From NCBI GenBank assembly GCA_004296455.1, contig AP018280.1:1984001-2048000 (forward strand): a DNA stretch of 64,000 nucleotides, read 5' to 3'. A program made the position numbers and the translations under genes. This document shows, in pieces, positions 1 to 13,121 of this stretch (the first letter of the stretch is position 1; each line of letters begins with the position of its first letter). The notes beneath the pieces are model-generated. The model saw only the letters and a list, made by a program, of their open reading frames with translations, was not told the origin of the DNA and did no database searches. The DNA comes from Calothrix sp. NIES-4101 (lineage in GTDB: Bacteria; Cyanobacteriota; Cyanobacteriia; Cyanobacteriales; Nostocaceae).

Positions 1-212
1 CGTGGCTCAAGTCGTCCCAATGCATTAACACTGTTAGTAACTGGTTGACTAACTGGAGCTTGGTTATTCAGACTTTGCAATTGCTGCCATTTTGAGAATC
101 CCAATACCCCACCAGTAATAGCTAGCGGTACGATCACAGCAAGAGTCCACGGAAATTCTCGTCGTTCTTTTGGTCTTTCGGTTGGTACGGAATCTTCTGT
201 CCACCTTGACAT
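1..212 (-). CDS. DevB-like membrane-fusion protein of an ABC exporter (N-terminus only)
   Basis: Only the first 70 codons are in the window; the gene runs off the left edge. From the ATG at 212 (minus strand) the protein has a charged cytoplasmic start rich in Arg and Glu, one hydrophobic helix at about residues 22-39, a Gln/Asn-rich linker and then the motif NALGRLEP at the edge. That motif opens the periplasmic part of cyanobacterial DevB-type adaptors (HlyD family). In heterocyst formers DevB works with DevC and DevA to export envelope glycolipids, and several paralogues exist, so the exact substrate cannot be set from this fragment. The family assignment rests on the single N-terminal anchor plus that motif. 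No neighbouring devC or devA is visible, because they would lie outside the window. Confidence 0.7.
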   Translation of the reverse strand, partial: MSRWTEDSVPTERPKERREFPWTLAVIVPLAITGGVLGFSKWQQLQSLNNQAPVSQPVTNSVNALGRLEP

Positions 213-1343
213 AATCTGTTTGCTCGTTGTTTTTCTGTTAGTTTTAATGTGCTGATGGCATAAAAAAGGTGAGTTCAGGATTATTTACTCATTAATAGCA
301 ACTAATCAAAACTCATAAAATAATATTTATAAAATCAAGCTCATGACAATAATTACCTATTTTTAATAATTGGTTGTATTTAACAATAATTTAGTTTTTA
401 ATTACTATTGAATCACTACATTCGCATTGAAAAAATTACCACTCGCATTTGAGCGGATATATATCAAGTCAAGAAATTCACGTATATCCTTTGCCGGCTA
501 GGAATAAATTCCTAGTGAGGAAATCGTCAAATTTCGCCCTCGAAAATATAATATAATTCATCCTAATTTATGAGAGATTACTCATAAATATCAGACATTT
601 ACACTATGATTTACAATCATAATCACCCTTCGATCTAGAATATGCTCGTTATTAACTTTATCCACATAAAATCAATATTCCTCAGTTGATATTATTCAAT
701 TGCCAAAATCAAGAATAATGTTCAGATAAAGTACTTTTAATTAGCATCAACTAGACAGCTAAGATGCTTATTCCTTATGGTTTACCTCTATAAGGATTAT
801 GCAAGGGCAATATTCTACAGTCTCATCAACACAGGATACTATCTACAAGAATATCTGGACAGTTAAAAGATGATGTAGTTCGTTAACTATGTCGCTAGAT
901 TCTCTTGCCTGACATCATTTTTCCTTGTGGATTATGACTCCTAATAGCAATTATTCAAAAGAAAGTAACAGATGATGACCTGGAGATGCGGAGATAGAAA
1001 AACACGGAGATTAATGTGCTGCCAGATTTTGGAGAAACGGTATAAATTCTAAATACTGCTGTATATCCACATAAATATTATTGAAATTATCTAACAATTG
1101 TACACAAGATAATTTCTCAGGTAGATGATGTTGATAAACGATTGAGCAGTTCTGTTGCTGGAAGTGAACTGTTCTTGCCATTATATATCTATTATCAAGA
1201 TTTGGCTTATTTTTTAGTTACGGAATTAAAGATTAGATAAATACAATCTTGAATACAAACTATTATCAGTAATCAGCTAGGGCAGAGGGAATTAGGTATT
1301 TATTTTAGCCATTTTCCCTTTACCCATTTCCTTTTCTGTTATC
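213..1343. other. AT-rich intergenic region of 1.1 kb
   Basis: This stretch lies between the start of the DevB-like gene and the end of pcyA. I see no convincing coding frame, tRNA or other RNA gene. It holds a perfect 18-bp palindrome at 498-515 and otherwise AT-rich sequence that should include the promoter of the DevB-like gene on the minus strand. A near-match to an NtcA site (GTA-N8-TAA at 376-389) is too weak to call. Confidence 0.6.
498..515. promoter_or_regulatory. 18-bp perfect palindrome upstream of the DevB-like gene
   Basis: CTAGGAAT-AA-ATTCCTAG is a perfect inverted repeat with 8-bp arms and a 2-bp centre. It lies 286 bp upstream of the DevB-like start and is not followed by a T-run, so an operator or cruciform is more likely than a terminator. 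No known regulator motif is recognised. Confidence 0.3.
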
Positions 1344-2078
1344 CTAACTGGGCAAATCAAACAATACCGTTGTCATATAATGTTCAGCCCAAGTAGAACC
1401 AAAGGCTTTTTCTAAGACACGACGGGTTTTGTCATTTGCCTGCTGCTTGGTGCAGTAGTTACGCTGTCCGGCAAGGATTTTAATGCTTTCCTCTGGTGTC
1501 ACTTGCAAAGATGCGATCGCATTACGGCAATGTATATCCAAAAAATCCTGGACACGGTTGACAAACATCACTTCTTCCTGTGGTGTTGCCGGACGAATAA
1601 AAGTACAAAACTCCGAAAAAATATCGCCCCATTGTGGTAATTCACGAGGTTGAGAAAAGTTAGCGCTTTCGAGTGCCGTAAGTGCTGAAGTATATGATGG
1701 TGGTAGCTTTTGCGAATTTACAGGTGAAAGATCAACAATTGCTGCACTAATCTGTCCCCTACCTCCAACCAAATCGCAACCAAACATGGGCAAATCATAT
1801 TCTGGGCGAGGAAACATTACGCAATGCAAAATATCGAGCATATTCCCCACCCTTGCTAATTCTAGGTGGATTTTGCGGAACTCAGGAGTCTGATAGCAAA
1901 GGTTTTCGATGATTAACTTCTCACCCTCAAGTTTGCCTTCGACATACCCCAACTCCGCAGGCAAGTTATAGATCGATAAGTCGAGATGCTTGCGCCAAAC
2001 AGCTTCGATACAGTTAGCCAATTGGCGAATTAAGGGGTGTTGTTGCTCTCGCAAGGAGGGCATGGAAGTTTTTGACAT
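1344..2078 (-). CDS. pcyA: Phycocyanobilin:ferredoxin oxidoreductase PcyA
   Basis: PcyA reduces biliverdin IXalpha by four electrons from ferredoxin to 3Z-phycocyanobilin, the chromophore of phycocyanin, allophycocyanin and cyanobacterial phytochromes. The 244-residue length is normal. The block around residues 70-105 is strongly conserved (LARVGNMLDILHCVMFPRPE and on to FGCDLVGG). Glu73, His85 and Asp102 align with the catalytic Glu76, His88 and Asp105 of the Synechocystis enzyme, all with the same offset of 3. The gene stands alone on the minus strand about 1.7 kb downstream of the apcEABC operon, with a lipoprotein gene between. Its product makes the bilin attached to ApcA, ApcB and ApcE encoded nearby. 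The identification is very secure. Confidence 0.97.
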   Translation of the reverse strand: MSKTSMPSLREQQHPLIRQLANCIEAVWRKHLDLSIYNLPAELGYVEGKLEGEKLIIENLCYQTPEFRKIHLELARVGNMLDILHCVMFPRPEYDLPMFGCDLVGGRGQISAAIVDLSPVNSQKLPPSYTSALTALESANFSQPRELPQWGDIFSEFCTFIRPATPQEEVMFVNRVQDFLDIHCRNAIASLQVTPEESIKILAGQRNYCTKQQANDKTRRVLEKAFGSTWAEHYMTTVLFDLPS

Positions 2079-2339
2079 ATCTTAAATGGCGCTTAAGTTA
2101 TCTATATCTAGTTGCCAGTCTACCTTTCGTTGTGTACAAGTGTTTCGCGATCGCAACACAAACAAACATTTGTTAGCAAAAGGGAAGTGGGAAAAACTGA
2201 AATAATCCTTAATCTTCAATCTTCCCTTCCCAAAAGTAAATTTATAAGACAGACTATTTTCAACAGTATTGTTTATTCTGTAAATTTAGTTACAGAATTA
2301 TTGCAGCATTAGCCCACCAGATAAGGCTAGCCAAAAGTC

Positions 2340-2561
2340 ATGCGAGTAGATTTGTCTAATTTTGATGGTATTACACTAGCCCAGACACATCCATTTCAAG
2401 TTGGGAACTGGGTGAAAATCCAAGAAATTCCTAGCCCTTACAGTTTTGACGAAGCAATGCTTTTATGTCAAATTTCTAATCATGAATGGATTACTTGGAT
2501 ACCTGACTATGGCGAAGCTATATTGTACGTTTGGCAAATGCAAGAAATTGTGAATGAGTAA
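2340..2561 (+). CDS. Small conserved cyanobacterial protein, function unknown
   Basis: A 73-residue acidic soluble protein with no signal peptide or membrane helix. It is aromatic-rich in its second half, with the segment NHEWITWIPDYGEAIL followed by a short amphipathic end. It begins with ATG shortly after the divergent pcyA promoter region. The composition and the WIPD-GEA pattern resemble small hypothetical proteins conserved among filamentous cyanobacteria, but I know no function for them. It is probably transcribed alone, because the flanking genes point the other way. Its reality as a gene is supported by balanced codon use and absence of an overlapping better frame. Confidence 0.6.
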   Translation: MRVDLSNFDGITLAQTHPFQVGNWVKIQEIPSPYSFDEAMLLCQISNHEWITWIPDYGEAILYVWQMQEIVNE

Positions 2562-2712
2562 CATATTCAGTTCTACCTCAACAAAATACACTCTTCCCTG
2601 ATGCTTCTTTTACTCAAGAAAGGATGGGGGAGGAGTGTATGAAGTTACTTAATTAATTTAGTTACGATTTCAGATGTTGCTTTGTTGTTGATTCGATCAA
2701 ATTAAAATCCAA

Positions 2713-3345
2713 TTATGAGGCATCTAAGGGAGTCTTTAATTTCAATTTCACTTCAGTCCCTTTTTTGAGAACCACTTCACCCCCAGGACTAGATAATACA
2801 TAAGCGGCGGCGGCGGTTCCTCCTGCTAATCCACCATGCTTAAAATTAGTTTTATTACCCAAAAAACTACCAGCAGCTGCACCACCTAAGATAATGCCAG
2901 CATTTTGCAGGAATTTACCTTTAGTTTTACTCTCAATTTTTGTATTGACTAAAGTCGCATCGATTGGTAAGCGATCGCCATTTTTCAAGCTAATATCATC
3001 AAAGACCAAGTTTAGTTTGGCTTTTTTCCCCTTGGCTGCTTTAATTACATTTTCTAAATGTCCGTTAATTGTGCTGTCTTTGAGAACTGGATTATTGCTT
3101 CTAACTTTCAAAACAAACTTGTCATTTTCGCGGTTTTTTCCTGTTGATATTTCTTGCTGAAGTTTTGTTTCAAAATCTGTATTAGCAGCAACTATTGCCT
3201 GCGGATTTTTAGTGTTAACCAGTTTAGTATTTGTTGTGTTGCTCGGGTTATTTGAGTTGTTTGCAGTTGTATCTTTTGGTGAACTACAAGCAATAGTATT
3301 CACCATCAAGGTTGCACCTAAGACGAGAGGTATTAACTTTTTCAT
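2713..3345 (-). CDS. Secreted lipoprotein with a glycine-rich hydrophobic segment
   Basis: From the ATG at 3345 the 210-residue protein starts MKKLIPLVLGATLMVNTIAC, a classic lipoprotein signal with the lipidated Cys at residue 20. The frame opens seven codons further upstream with a TTG, but the ATG gives the proper signal peptide and is preferred. A Ser/Asn/Thr-rich linker follows the Cys. The middle part is mixed alpha/beta, then comes a Gly/Ala-rich hydrophobic segment (AGIILGGAAAGSFLG and beyond) like glycine-zipper domains, and the C-terminus reads EVKLKLKTPLDAS. The end resembles cyanobacterial envelope lipoproteins in which a zipper segment is followed by a 'gTEv-kl' strand. The function is unknown; a cell-envelope location is the main inference. 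Confidence 0.75.
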   Translation of the reverse strand: MKKLIPLVLGATLMVNTIACSSPKDTTANNSNNPSNTTNTKLVNTKNPQAIVAANTDFETKLQQEISTGKNRENDKFVLKVRSNNPVLKDSTINGHLENVIKAAKGKKAKLNLVFDDISLKNGDRLPIDATLVNTKIESKTKGKFLQNAGIILGGAAAGSFLGNKTNFKHGGLAGGTAAAAYVLSSPGGEVVLKKGTEVKLKLKTPLDAS

Positions 3346-3366
3346 AGTTTGTTTAAGAAAATCCAA

Positions 3367-3761
3367 TTAAACGAATTAGAACAAGATTTGGATTGATTTG
3401 CAGGTTAAATCCAAAATTGAATAGTTATCCAAAATATAGGAAAAATTTAATTATTTATACTTGTCTCTCACTGAGAGTTTATCTTTAGTTTTATAGTTTT
3501 TATGTTGAAGTTAGAAGTTTTTAGAAGTTTTTTAAAAATATATAAAAATTTCTACATCTATAGCGTTTCTCTAAAATCTGGCTAGGCGTAAAATTCTGTG
3601 TATCCCTGCTTCTACTTATCTATTACTTGTTTGGAAAATTGGTATGAGTTATAGCGCAGGTACTTAGATTAGTCTCATATTACCCTAAATAACAAAAAGA
3701 GGTCACATTTGACCCCTTCCGCAACTCCCTATAATTAAAGTATTTTCTAGAGTAATTAAAT
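3367..3761. other. Intergenic region between apcC and the lipoprotein gene
   Basis: About 395 bp. It holds the likely terminator of the apc operon at 3693-3714 and an AT-rich part that should carry the promoter of the lipoprotein gene. A short palindrome CTCTCACTGAGAG lies near 3465-3477. No coding frame is seen. Confidence 0.6.
3693..3714 (-). terminator. Probable intrinsic terminator of apcEABC
   Basis: On the minus strand GGTCA-loop-TGACC is followed by TCTTTTTG. It lies about 48 bp beyond the apcC stop codon. The stem is only 5 bp, so strength is uncertain. Confidence 0.5.
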
Positions 3762-3965
3762 TTACAGAAGACCTGTATTCATACCTTGCTTACCAGTAGC
3801 AAGTTCAACTTTAACGATTTTGCCACCCATTTTCTGAATACGTTGCTGTTCTTTGAACCAGTTTTCGTAGGGAACCAACTTAGTAAAGAAAGTATTTTGC
3901 AATTCGCGTTGAGTACGAATCCGAGTTTGGCTAGGAACGCAAGCAGTAATCTTAAATACGCGCAT
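3762..3965 (-). CDS. apcC: Allophycocyanin small core linker ApcC (Lc 7.8)
   Basis: A 67-residue protein of standard length for the small core linker. It contains the family signature CVPSQTRIRTQRELQNTFFT and the conserved end KIVKVELATGKQG. ApcC caps allophycocyanin trimers at the ends of core cylinders and tunes their absorbance. It is the last gene of apcE-apcA-apcB-apcC, 282 bp after apcB. The larger gap before apcC is usual in filamentous cyanobacteria, where most transcripts end after apcB and a minority read on to apcC. Confidence 0.97.
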   Translation of the reverse strand: MRVFKITACVPSQTRIRTQRELQNTFFTKLVPYENWFKEQQRIQKMGGKIVKVELATGKQGMNTGLL

Positions 3966-4247
3966 TGTACTAAATCTCCTATCTTCAGGGGTGATAACTT
4001 TTTTATCTCAATTTATCTCAAGAAATTTTGAGTGTTTTACCTATTCACTCCAAGACTGGAAATCAAGCATCAATACCAGACAGTTAACACTCATCTAAGA
4101 ATAAAGTCAATTTTGAATTCTTTGATGAACTTAACATCTAGAATTCGGTACTCTATAACTGATAAGCAATAAACTTTCTAGCACTCACGATTGATTTCCA
4201 GCCCCTTTTAAAACGCACTTACATCATGTGTAGTGCATTATCAACTC

Positions 4248-4733
4248 TTAGCTTAAGCCAGAGGAAATGTAGTCGAAGTATACGCCCATTTCTTTACCAG
4301 CGTCAGAACCAACCAAACTAGCAGTTACTTCTTTCATAGCTTGGATAGCTTGAACGGTAGCACCAACAGGTACGCCCAAGGAATTATAGGTTTCTTTCAA
4401 ACCGTTGAGTACGCGCTCATCTAGGATGGAGGGGTCGCCTGCCAACATAGCGTAGGTAGCATAACGGAGGTAGTAGTCTAAGTCGCGGATGCAAGCTGCA
4501 TAGCGACGGGTGGTGTACATGTTACCACCGGGACGGGTGATATCAGAGTACAACAAAGACTTAGCAACAGCTTCTTTAACAATTGCAGCTGCGTTAGCAC
4601 TAATAGTTGTAGCTGCACGAACGCGGAGTTCGCCAGTTGCAAAGTAGCCTTTGAGTTTGTCTAGAGAAGAAGAGTCAAGGTACTTTCCTTGAACGTCAGC
4701 AGAGTTAATAACTGCGGTAATTGCGTCTTGCAT
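4248..4733 (-). CDS. apcB: Allophycocyanin beta subunit
   Basis: A 161-residue phycobiliprotein of the globin-like fold. Cys81, in the context [16 protein letters not shown], is the phycocyanobilin attachment site. Asn71, in GGNMYTT, is the residue that is gamma-N-methylated in beta-type subunits. It pairs with ApcA as the alpha-beta monomer of core trimers that carry excitation to the terminal emitters. It lies 65 bp downstream of apcA with the same orientation, giving the conserved apcAB order. A good ribosome site is less obvious than for apcA. Identification is certain. Confidence 0.98.
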   Translation of the reverse strand: MQDAITAVINSADVQGKYLDSSSLDKLKGYFATGELRVRAATTISANAAAIVKEAVAKSLLYSDITRPGGNMYTTRRYAACIRDLDYYLRYATYAMLAGDPSILDERVLNGLKETYNSLGVPVGATVQAIQAMKEVTASLVGSDAGKEMGVYFDYISSGLS

Positions 4734-4798
4734 TTTGTTATTTCCTTATTTCCAACCGTATGGCAATACTTCTATTTTCAGTAAGAAAACGACTTCGC

Positions 4799-5284
4799 CT
4801 ATGACAAGGCACCAACTACATAATCGAAGTAGGAGGCAGCTTCAGCAGCGTCTTCACCAGATAATAGACCGATCGCACCGCTCTTGATTGCCGCTACACC
4901 GGATGCGACAGCATCGATGGGTGTGCCGAGAGACTTGTACATTTCGCGAACACCAACGATACCAATTTCTTCGATGGGTGTAACATCACCAGAAACGATT
5001 CCGTAGGTAATGAGGCGAAGGTAGTAATCCAAGTCGCGCAAGCAGGTAGCTGTCATTTCTTGACCGTATGCGTTTCCACCAGGAGACACAACGTCAGGGC
5101 GCTTTTGGAATAACTGATCGCCAGCTTGCTTAACAAGGCGCTCGCGGTTGTCAGTTAATACTTGAGCAATACGCAGGCGCTTTTCACCAGTGGTGACGAA
5201 GGATTTGATTCTATCCAATTCGCCAGGGCTGAGATAGCGTGCTTCTGCATCAGCATTCACGATAGACTTCGTGACGATACTCAT
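4799..5284 (-). CDS. apcA: Allophycocyanin alpha subunit
   Basis: A 161-residue phycobiliprotein with the bilin-binding Cys81 in [14 protein letters not shown] and the alpha-type GGNAYG loop just before it. The start is supported by GGAGG about 12 nt upstream of the ATG at 5284. It follows apcE after 405 bp, a gap long enough for its own promoter, which is how apcA is transcribed at high level in relatives. The product forms alpha-beta trimers with ApcB in the phycobilisome core. Confidence 0.98.
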   Translation of the reverse strand: MSIVTKSIVNADAEARYLSPGELDRIKSFVTTGEKRLRIAQVLTDNRERLVKQAGDQLFQKRPDVVSPGGNAYGQEMTATCLRDLDYYLRLITYGIVSGDVTPIEEIGIVGVREMYKSLGTPIDAVASGVAAIKSGAIGLLSGEDAAEAASYFDYVVGALS

Positions 5285-5689
5285 TAATGGATTCCTCCAA
5301 ATACGAATAAAACCAGGGTTTAATAAACTGGTGCGACTATTAAAACGGTAACGTTTGAGTTCTAAGCAATTCCTTCTAGTTTTTACAGTTTTGACAACTG
5401 CACTAGACGGGTCACGAGTCTACTTGTTTATTTACGTTTTTGCGTAAATATGACCAAGCACACAAGCTTGAAAACTCAACTACCCCTTGAGGAAATATTT
5501 TCGGGCATTTTGTTGAGCATTTATGACTGCTCTTCACACTTTGTAACATTAGTTTTCAGTTTTGCTCTTACGCAATGCAACTGAACAGCCAGGAAAAAAG
5601 TTACCAAATGCTTAGTAGAAACCAGCTGTTGGCTATTTACCAATAGCTAACAGCTAATTTCTTGCCTCATCAGCGACTAATTAATTGAA
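5285..5689. other. apcE-apcA spacer, probable site of the strong apcA promoter
   Basis: About 405 bp without a coding frame. It carries the GGAGG ribosome site of apcA close to 5295. By analogy with other filamentous cyanobacteria it should hold strong minus-strand promoters for apcAB. No exact -10/-35 pair could be fixed by eye. Confidence 0.45.
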
Positions 5690-9670
<3,981 letters not shown>

Positions 9671-10339
9671 ATGAAATTTTCAAAATCCAATTTTTTAGAT
9701 TTAAATTATTTTTTTGGAGTCTCTCTATCAGTATCATTACTGGGGTTGGGAATATCACCAGTTAATGCTCAACAAATCTTTAATTTACAGGGAGATTACG
9801 ATTTCCAAGATGTTCTCACTCTCTTCCCAGATAAAGGCTATTTAAAAGGTGAGTCTACAGGTTCTTCTCAAAATGCAACCTTGGGTTTAGACAAAATAGA
9901 ATTCTTGGGATATGCAATTCTTTCAGAAGTATTTCCAGCCCTTGCAAATGGGACTTCATATACATTTAAATCTAATCCTCAAGATTATGGAATTAATGAT
10001 GAAAATGGGTATGTCGTATTTTTTAATCAAGCTGGAAATAAAATTTTTGGGACTTTTAGTGGTTCAGATAAGGTAAATAAAGACAACTCAACAGCATTTA
10101 CAGAAGCTCAGTTAAAAATTATTGGGGGAGAAGGAAAATTTAAAAATGCATCGGGTGTAGGAACATTATTTGGAACAGTAAATGTGAATACAGTAACTTT
10201 TATTAATACTGGTAAATACACAGTAGATATTGACTTTAGTGTCCCAAAATCAATTCCTGACTCTGCAAATGTTAGTGGATTAGTTGTAGTTGCCCTAGCT
10301 GGTTTGGCTTTAAAAAACAAGATTGGAAATCAGGCTTAA
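9671..10339 (+). CDS. Secreted beta-rich protein with a PEP-CTERM-like sorting tail
   Basis: A 222-residue protein with a signal peptide (hydrophobic core about residues 14-28, VSLSVSLLGLGISPVNA-Q likely cleavage after residue 34). The mature part is Gly/Asn/Asp-rich and looks like beta strands. The last 29 residues consist of IPDSANVSG, a short hydrophobic stretch and a final basic patch (KNKIGNQA). This layout matches PEP-CTERM signals processed by exosortase, here with the variant IPDSAN in place of VPEPS. No exosortase gene is in the window. Function is unknown; an extracellular or surface role is inferred. Codon use is more AT-rich than in the neighbouring apc genes. Confidence 0.7.
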   Translation: MKFSKSNFLDLNYFFGVSLSVSLLGLGISPVNAQQIFNLQGDYDFQDVLTLFPDKGYLKGESTGSSQNATLGLDKIEFLGYAILSEVFPALANGTSYTFKSNPQDYGINDENGYVVFFNQAGNKIFGTFSGSDKVNKDNSTAFTEAQLKIIGGEGKFKNASGVGTLFGTVNVNTVTFINTGKYTVDIDFSVPKSIPDSANVSGLVVVALAGLALKNKIGNQA

Positions 10340-10891
10340 TAATTCCAAAGTTAGGAGATATTAATAAAGTGGTGATCGCCGGAACTAATTAAATTATCTT
10401 TCCCAATTGCCACTTTTCATGAACACATATGTGGAGGGAAGAAACCATTTACAAATTGAATCTTAAGTATACTCGCGCAGGAAAAACTTGATTTATGAGA
10501 TTGAAGCATCAAGTATCATCCTATTTGTTTACTTTATACATAGTCTCTAAGAGCAAGTGTCTGAATATTACTAAGTATTTCCGTATCTACGTGTATTACT
10601 TAAATATTTTAAATAATTAATTTATCTCAAATTTTATCTAAGTGTTTTCCCAGGGAGTTGAGAAATTATTTCTCTTAGCGACAATCCGCAAACATCCTCT
10701 AACTAAATCACAAGCAAGCATCTTGCCCCCAGTCGCAGTCAGAATGCGCGCACTACTTCAAGTTTAAAAAAATTACCGATTCCTGAAATTGACTGGTATA
10801 TCTGAAACAAATATTTGGCAACTCGGTAATCGCGATCGCAAATACCCCCAGATTTCGATAAACTCAAGAATACTGCCATATTCCTCAAATC
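10340..10891. other. Intergenic region
   Basis: About 550 bp without a believable gene. A HIP1 octamer core (GCGATCGC) lies near 10831. The promoter of the methyltransferase gene is presumably in the right part. Confidence 0.5.
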
Positions 10892-12079
10892 ATGACCGAT
10901 ACCCACACCGAAAAAGTTAGTGACGCGGTTGCCAAACTCTACGATACATACCCGTTTCCCCCAGAACCAATTTTAGATGAACCGCCTCCAGGTTATAACT
11001 GGCGATGGAATTGGCTGGCTGCATATAATTTTTGCACGGGAATGAAACCGCAAAGGCAAAATATTCGCATTCTTGATGCAGGTTGTGGTTCCGGAGTGGG
11101 AACCGAGTATCTAGTGCATCTCAACCCCGAAGCACAGGTTGTTGGCATTGACTTGAGTGCGGGAACCTTGGAAGTTGCCAGAGAAAGATGTCGGCGTAGT
11201 GGTGCAAACCGGGTTGAATTTCATCAGTTGAGTCTGTTTGACGTGGAACAGTTACCGGGAGAATTCGATTTAATTAACTGTGTTGGGGTTTTGCACCATA
11301 CTAATAACCCCATTCGGGGGATACAAGCTTTAGCCAAAAAACTTGCACCAGGCGGTATTTTCCATATCTTTGTCTATGGCGAATTGGGAAGATGGGAGAT
11401 TCAGTTAATGCAAAAGGCTATTTCCCTCCTCCAAGGTGACAAAAAAGGCGATTATCGTGATGGAGTACAAGTCGGACGACAAATATTTAACTCCCTCCCG
11501 GAACATAATCGGATTTTAAAACGGGAAAAGGAAAGATGGTCCTTTGAAAACCAGCGTGATGAAAATTTTGCCGATATGTATGTCCATCCGCAGGAGATTG
11601 ACTACAATATTGATACTTTGTTCGAGTTGATTGATGCCTCAGGGTTAGAGTTTGTGGGATTTTCTAATCCTGGGTTTTGGAATTTAGACAGACTTTTAAG
11701 TAAAGCTCCAGAATTATTAGAACGGGCACAAAATTTATCAGAACGCCAACTTTACAGACTTATAGAATTATTAGACCCCGAAACTAGCCACTACGAATTT
11801 TTCCTATCTCGCCCACCAATAGATAAAGCTGATTGGACGAATGATCATAGTTTATTGACAGCGATTCCAGAAGTTAGTACATGCATGGATGGCTTCCCAA
11901 GTCAAACAATATTTAACTATGATTACAAAATCGTAAATTTAAGCGATGCAGAATTTACATTCATGCAAGCATGTAACGGTAAATCAACGGTGGGTGAGAT
12001 TCTCTTGACGATGGAATTTAGCTTAGATGGAGTGCGATCACTCCAACAACAGCAACTAATTATGTTAGCACCAGCCTGA
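10892..12079 (+). CDS. Class I SAM-dependent methyltransferase
   Basis: A 395-residue soluble protein. Residues 59-69 (RILDAGCGSGV) form the SAM-binding motif I, and Asp87 in VVGIDLSAG ends motif II and should bind the ribose hydroxyls. Motif IV-like LINCVGVLHHTNNP and post-motif LAPGGIFHIF complete a Rossmann methyltransferase fold. The N-terminus YDTYPFPPEP and the C-terminal 100 residues are an extension seen in cyanobacterial proteins of this type; the tail ends in an all-helical part of unknown role. The substrate is not known. It precedes the ATP synthase operon by more than 500 bp and is probably a separate transcript. Confidence 0.8.
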   Translation: MTDTHTEKVSDAVAKLYDTYPFPPEPILDEPPPGYNWRWNWLAAYNFCTGMKPQRQNIRILDAGCGSGVGTEYLVHLNPEAQVVGIDLSAGTLEVARERCRRSGANRVEFHQLSLFDVEQLPGEFDLINCVGVLHHTNNPIRGIQALAKKLAPGGIFHIFVYGELGRWEIQLMQKAISLLQGDKKGDYRDGVQVGRQIFNSLPEHNRILKREKERWSFENQRDENFADMYVHPQEIDYNIDTLFELIDASGLEFVGFSNPGFWNLDRLLSKAPELLERAQNLSERQLYRLIELLDPETSHYEFFLSRPPIDKADWTNDHSLLTAIPEVSTCMDGFPSQTIFNYDYKIVNLSDAEFTFMQACNGKSTVGEILLTMEFSLDGVRSLQQQQLIMLAPA

Positions 12080-12339
12080 GAATATATTTATACAGATAGC
12101 TAGCCGAGATTACTGAAGGGCATGATAGTCGAGAACAAAAAAGGCAAAAACTAAAAGCTAGAATATGGGATAGGAGAGTTTTGGCTTTCATTTTCTCCTT
12201 GCTTCTCATCCCAGTTCCGATTCTCAACCCTTAGGGTCTTCTCGCACCCCACAGTCCAAAAATGAAGAGACAAGGGTTGTAGAAATACCTAGAAAATAAG
12301 GAAAAATAAGTGTCGATTTTTCCTGATAACCTGTAATAT

Positions 12340-12530
12340 ATTTTGCTGTCTCTGATGCAAGGAATCTCCAATCTTCTCCAGTTGGCTCTCAGTTTTACTG
12401 AGTCCGTTCGTGGGGAAGTAGTTGGTTGTGTTGCTTGTGATTTAGCTGCCCACCAAAATAAATGTTTCTATCCAGGGAAAACTGAAGCCAACAAATCGCA
12501 GGGTGACAATTAAGTTAATTAGTTTTTTCT
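12340..12530 (+). ncRNA. Candidate structured RNA or atp operon leader
   Basis: No protein is encoded in this stretch, yet it is much less AT-rich than typical spacers here. GTTGGCTCTCAGTTTT (12381-12396) can pair with AAAACTGAAGCCAAC (12478-12492) as a 15-bp helix with one bulged C. A nested hairpin CTCAG-TTTTA-CTGAG is an alternative use of the left arm. A TAATAT -10-like box lies at 12334-12339, and a T-rich run (GTTTTTTCT) follows near 12520, so an RNA of about 180-190 nt could be made. Length and position between promoter box and T-run would suit a 6S-like RNA, but I cannot align it to that family. It could instead be the 5' leader of the atp mRNA. Confidence 0.35.
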
Positions 12531-12610
12531 AAAGTATTGTTACCCAACCGTGATATGATTCAACTGGCTGAAAAGTGTAGTCAAACATAGCTGTACTGGT
12601 TTCAAGTCCT

Positions 12611-13048
12611 GTGAGCTTGTCAGACGAATCAATCGAACCAACAACACGACAAGATGCTCCAACTGGTTTTGAGGACCCAGAACCAGACAATTCCATGCAA
12701 GAGTTTTATCGACTCTATAAGAAGTTGGTAATTATAACTCTTGTTTTGACAGGAATTGCTTTCATCTCTGTGTGGATTTTTTACTCCGTAAACATAGCCC
12801 TCAACTATCTACTTGGGGCGTTTACAGGTGTGCTTTACTTAAGAATGTTGGCTAAAGACGTTGAGCAGCTAGGCGTAGAAAAACAAAGTTTGAGCAAGAA
12901 TCGTCTTGCTTTGTTTGTTGTTTTGATTGTAGTCGCAACTCAATGGCAACAATTAAAAATTTTGCCCATATTCTTGGGATTTCTAACCTATAAAGCGACG
13001 CTCCTCGTTTACACGCTGCAAATTGCGTTCCTACCTGAATCTAAGTAA
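12611..13048 (+). CDS. atpI: ATP synthase subunit I (Atp1/AtpI)
   Basis: A 145-residue membrane protein with about four hydrophobic helices (for example residues 38-58 and 62-78). AtpI proteins help assemble the c-ring of F0F1 ATP synthase. The gene starts with GTG at 12611; the acidic N-terminus with [20 protein letters not shown] is typical of the cyanobacterial form, so I prefer this start to the internal ATG at 12695. It is the first gene of the eight-gene atp operon, 73 bp before atpB. It is named atp1 in older cyanobacterial papers. Confidence 0.9.
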   Translation: MSLSDESIEPTTRQDAPTGFEDPEPDNSMQEFYRLYKKLVIITLVLTGIAFISVWIFYSVNIALNYLLGAFTGVLYLRMLAKDVEQLGVEKQSLSKNRLALFVVLIVVATQWQQLKILPIFLGFLTYKATLLVYTLQIAFLPESK

Positions 13049-13121
13049 GCTTTAAGTAAACTAGGTTAGGTTTATAAAAAGTAGTCCTCCATCTTAACTG
13101 TTTGGGGAAAGTTCTTGAAGA

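Noticed and set aside
376-389. Possible NtcA site upstream of the DevB-like gene
   Set aside because: GTA-N8-TAA lacks the final C of the GTA-N8-TAC consensus and such a match is frequent by chance in AT-rich DNA.
2112-2312. 66-codon frame on the plus strand between pcyA and the small conserved gene
   Set aside because: No ribosome site, no recognisable composition or relative, and it covers the region where the pcyA promoter should be.
12340-12530. Definite 6S RNA
   Set aside because: Length, promoter-like box and T-run would fit, but the strong helix sits where the 6S central bubble should be, and I cannot align the sequence by eye.
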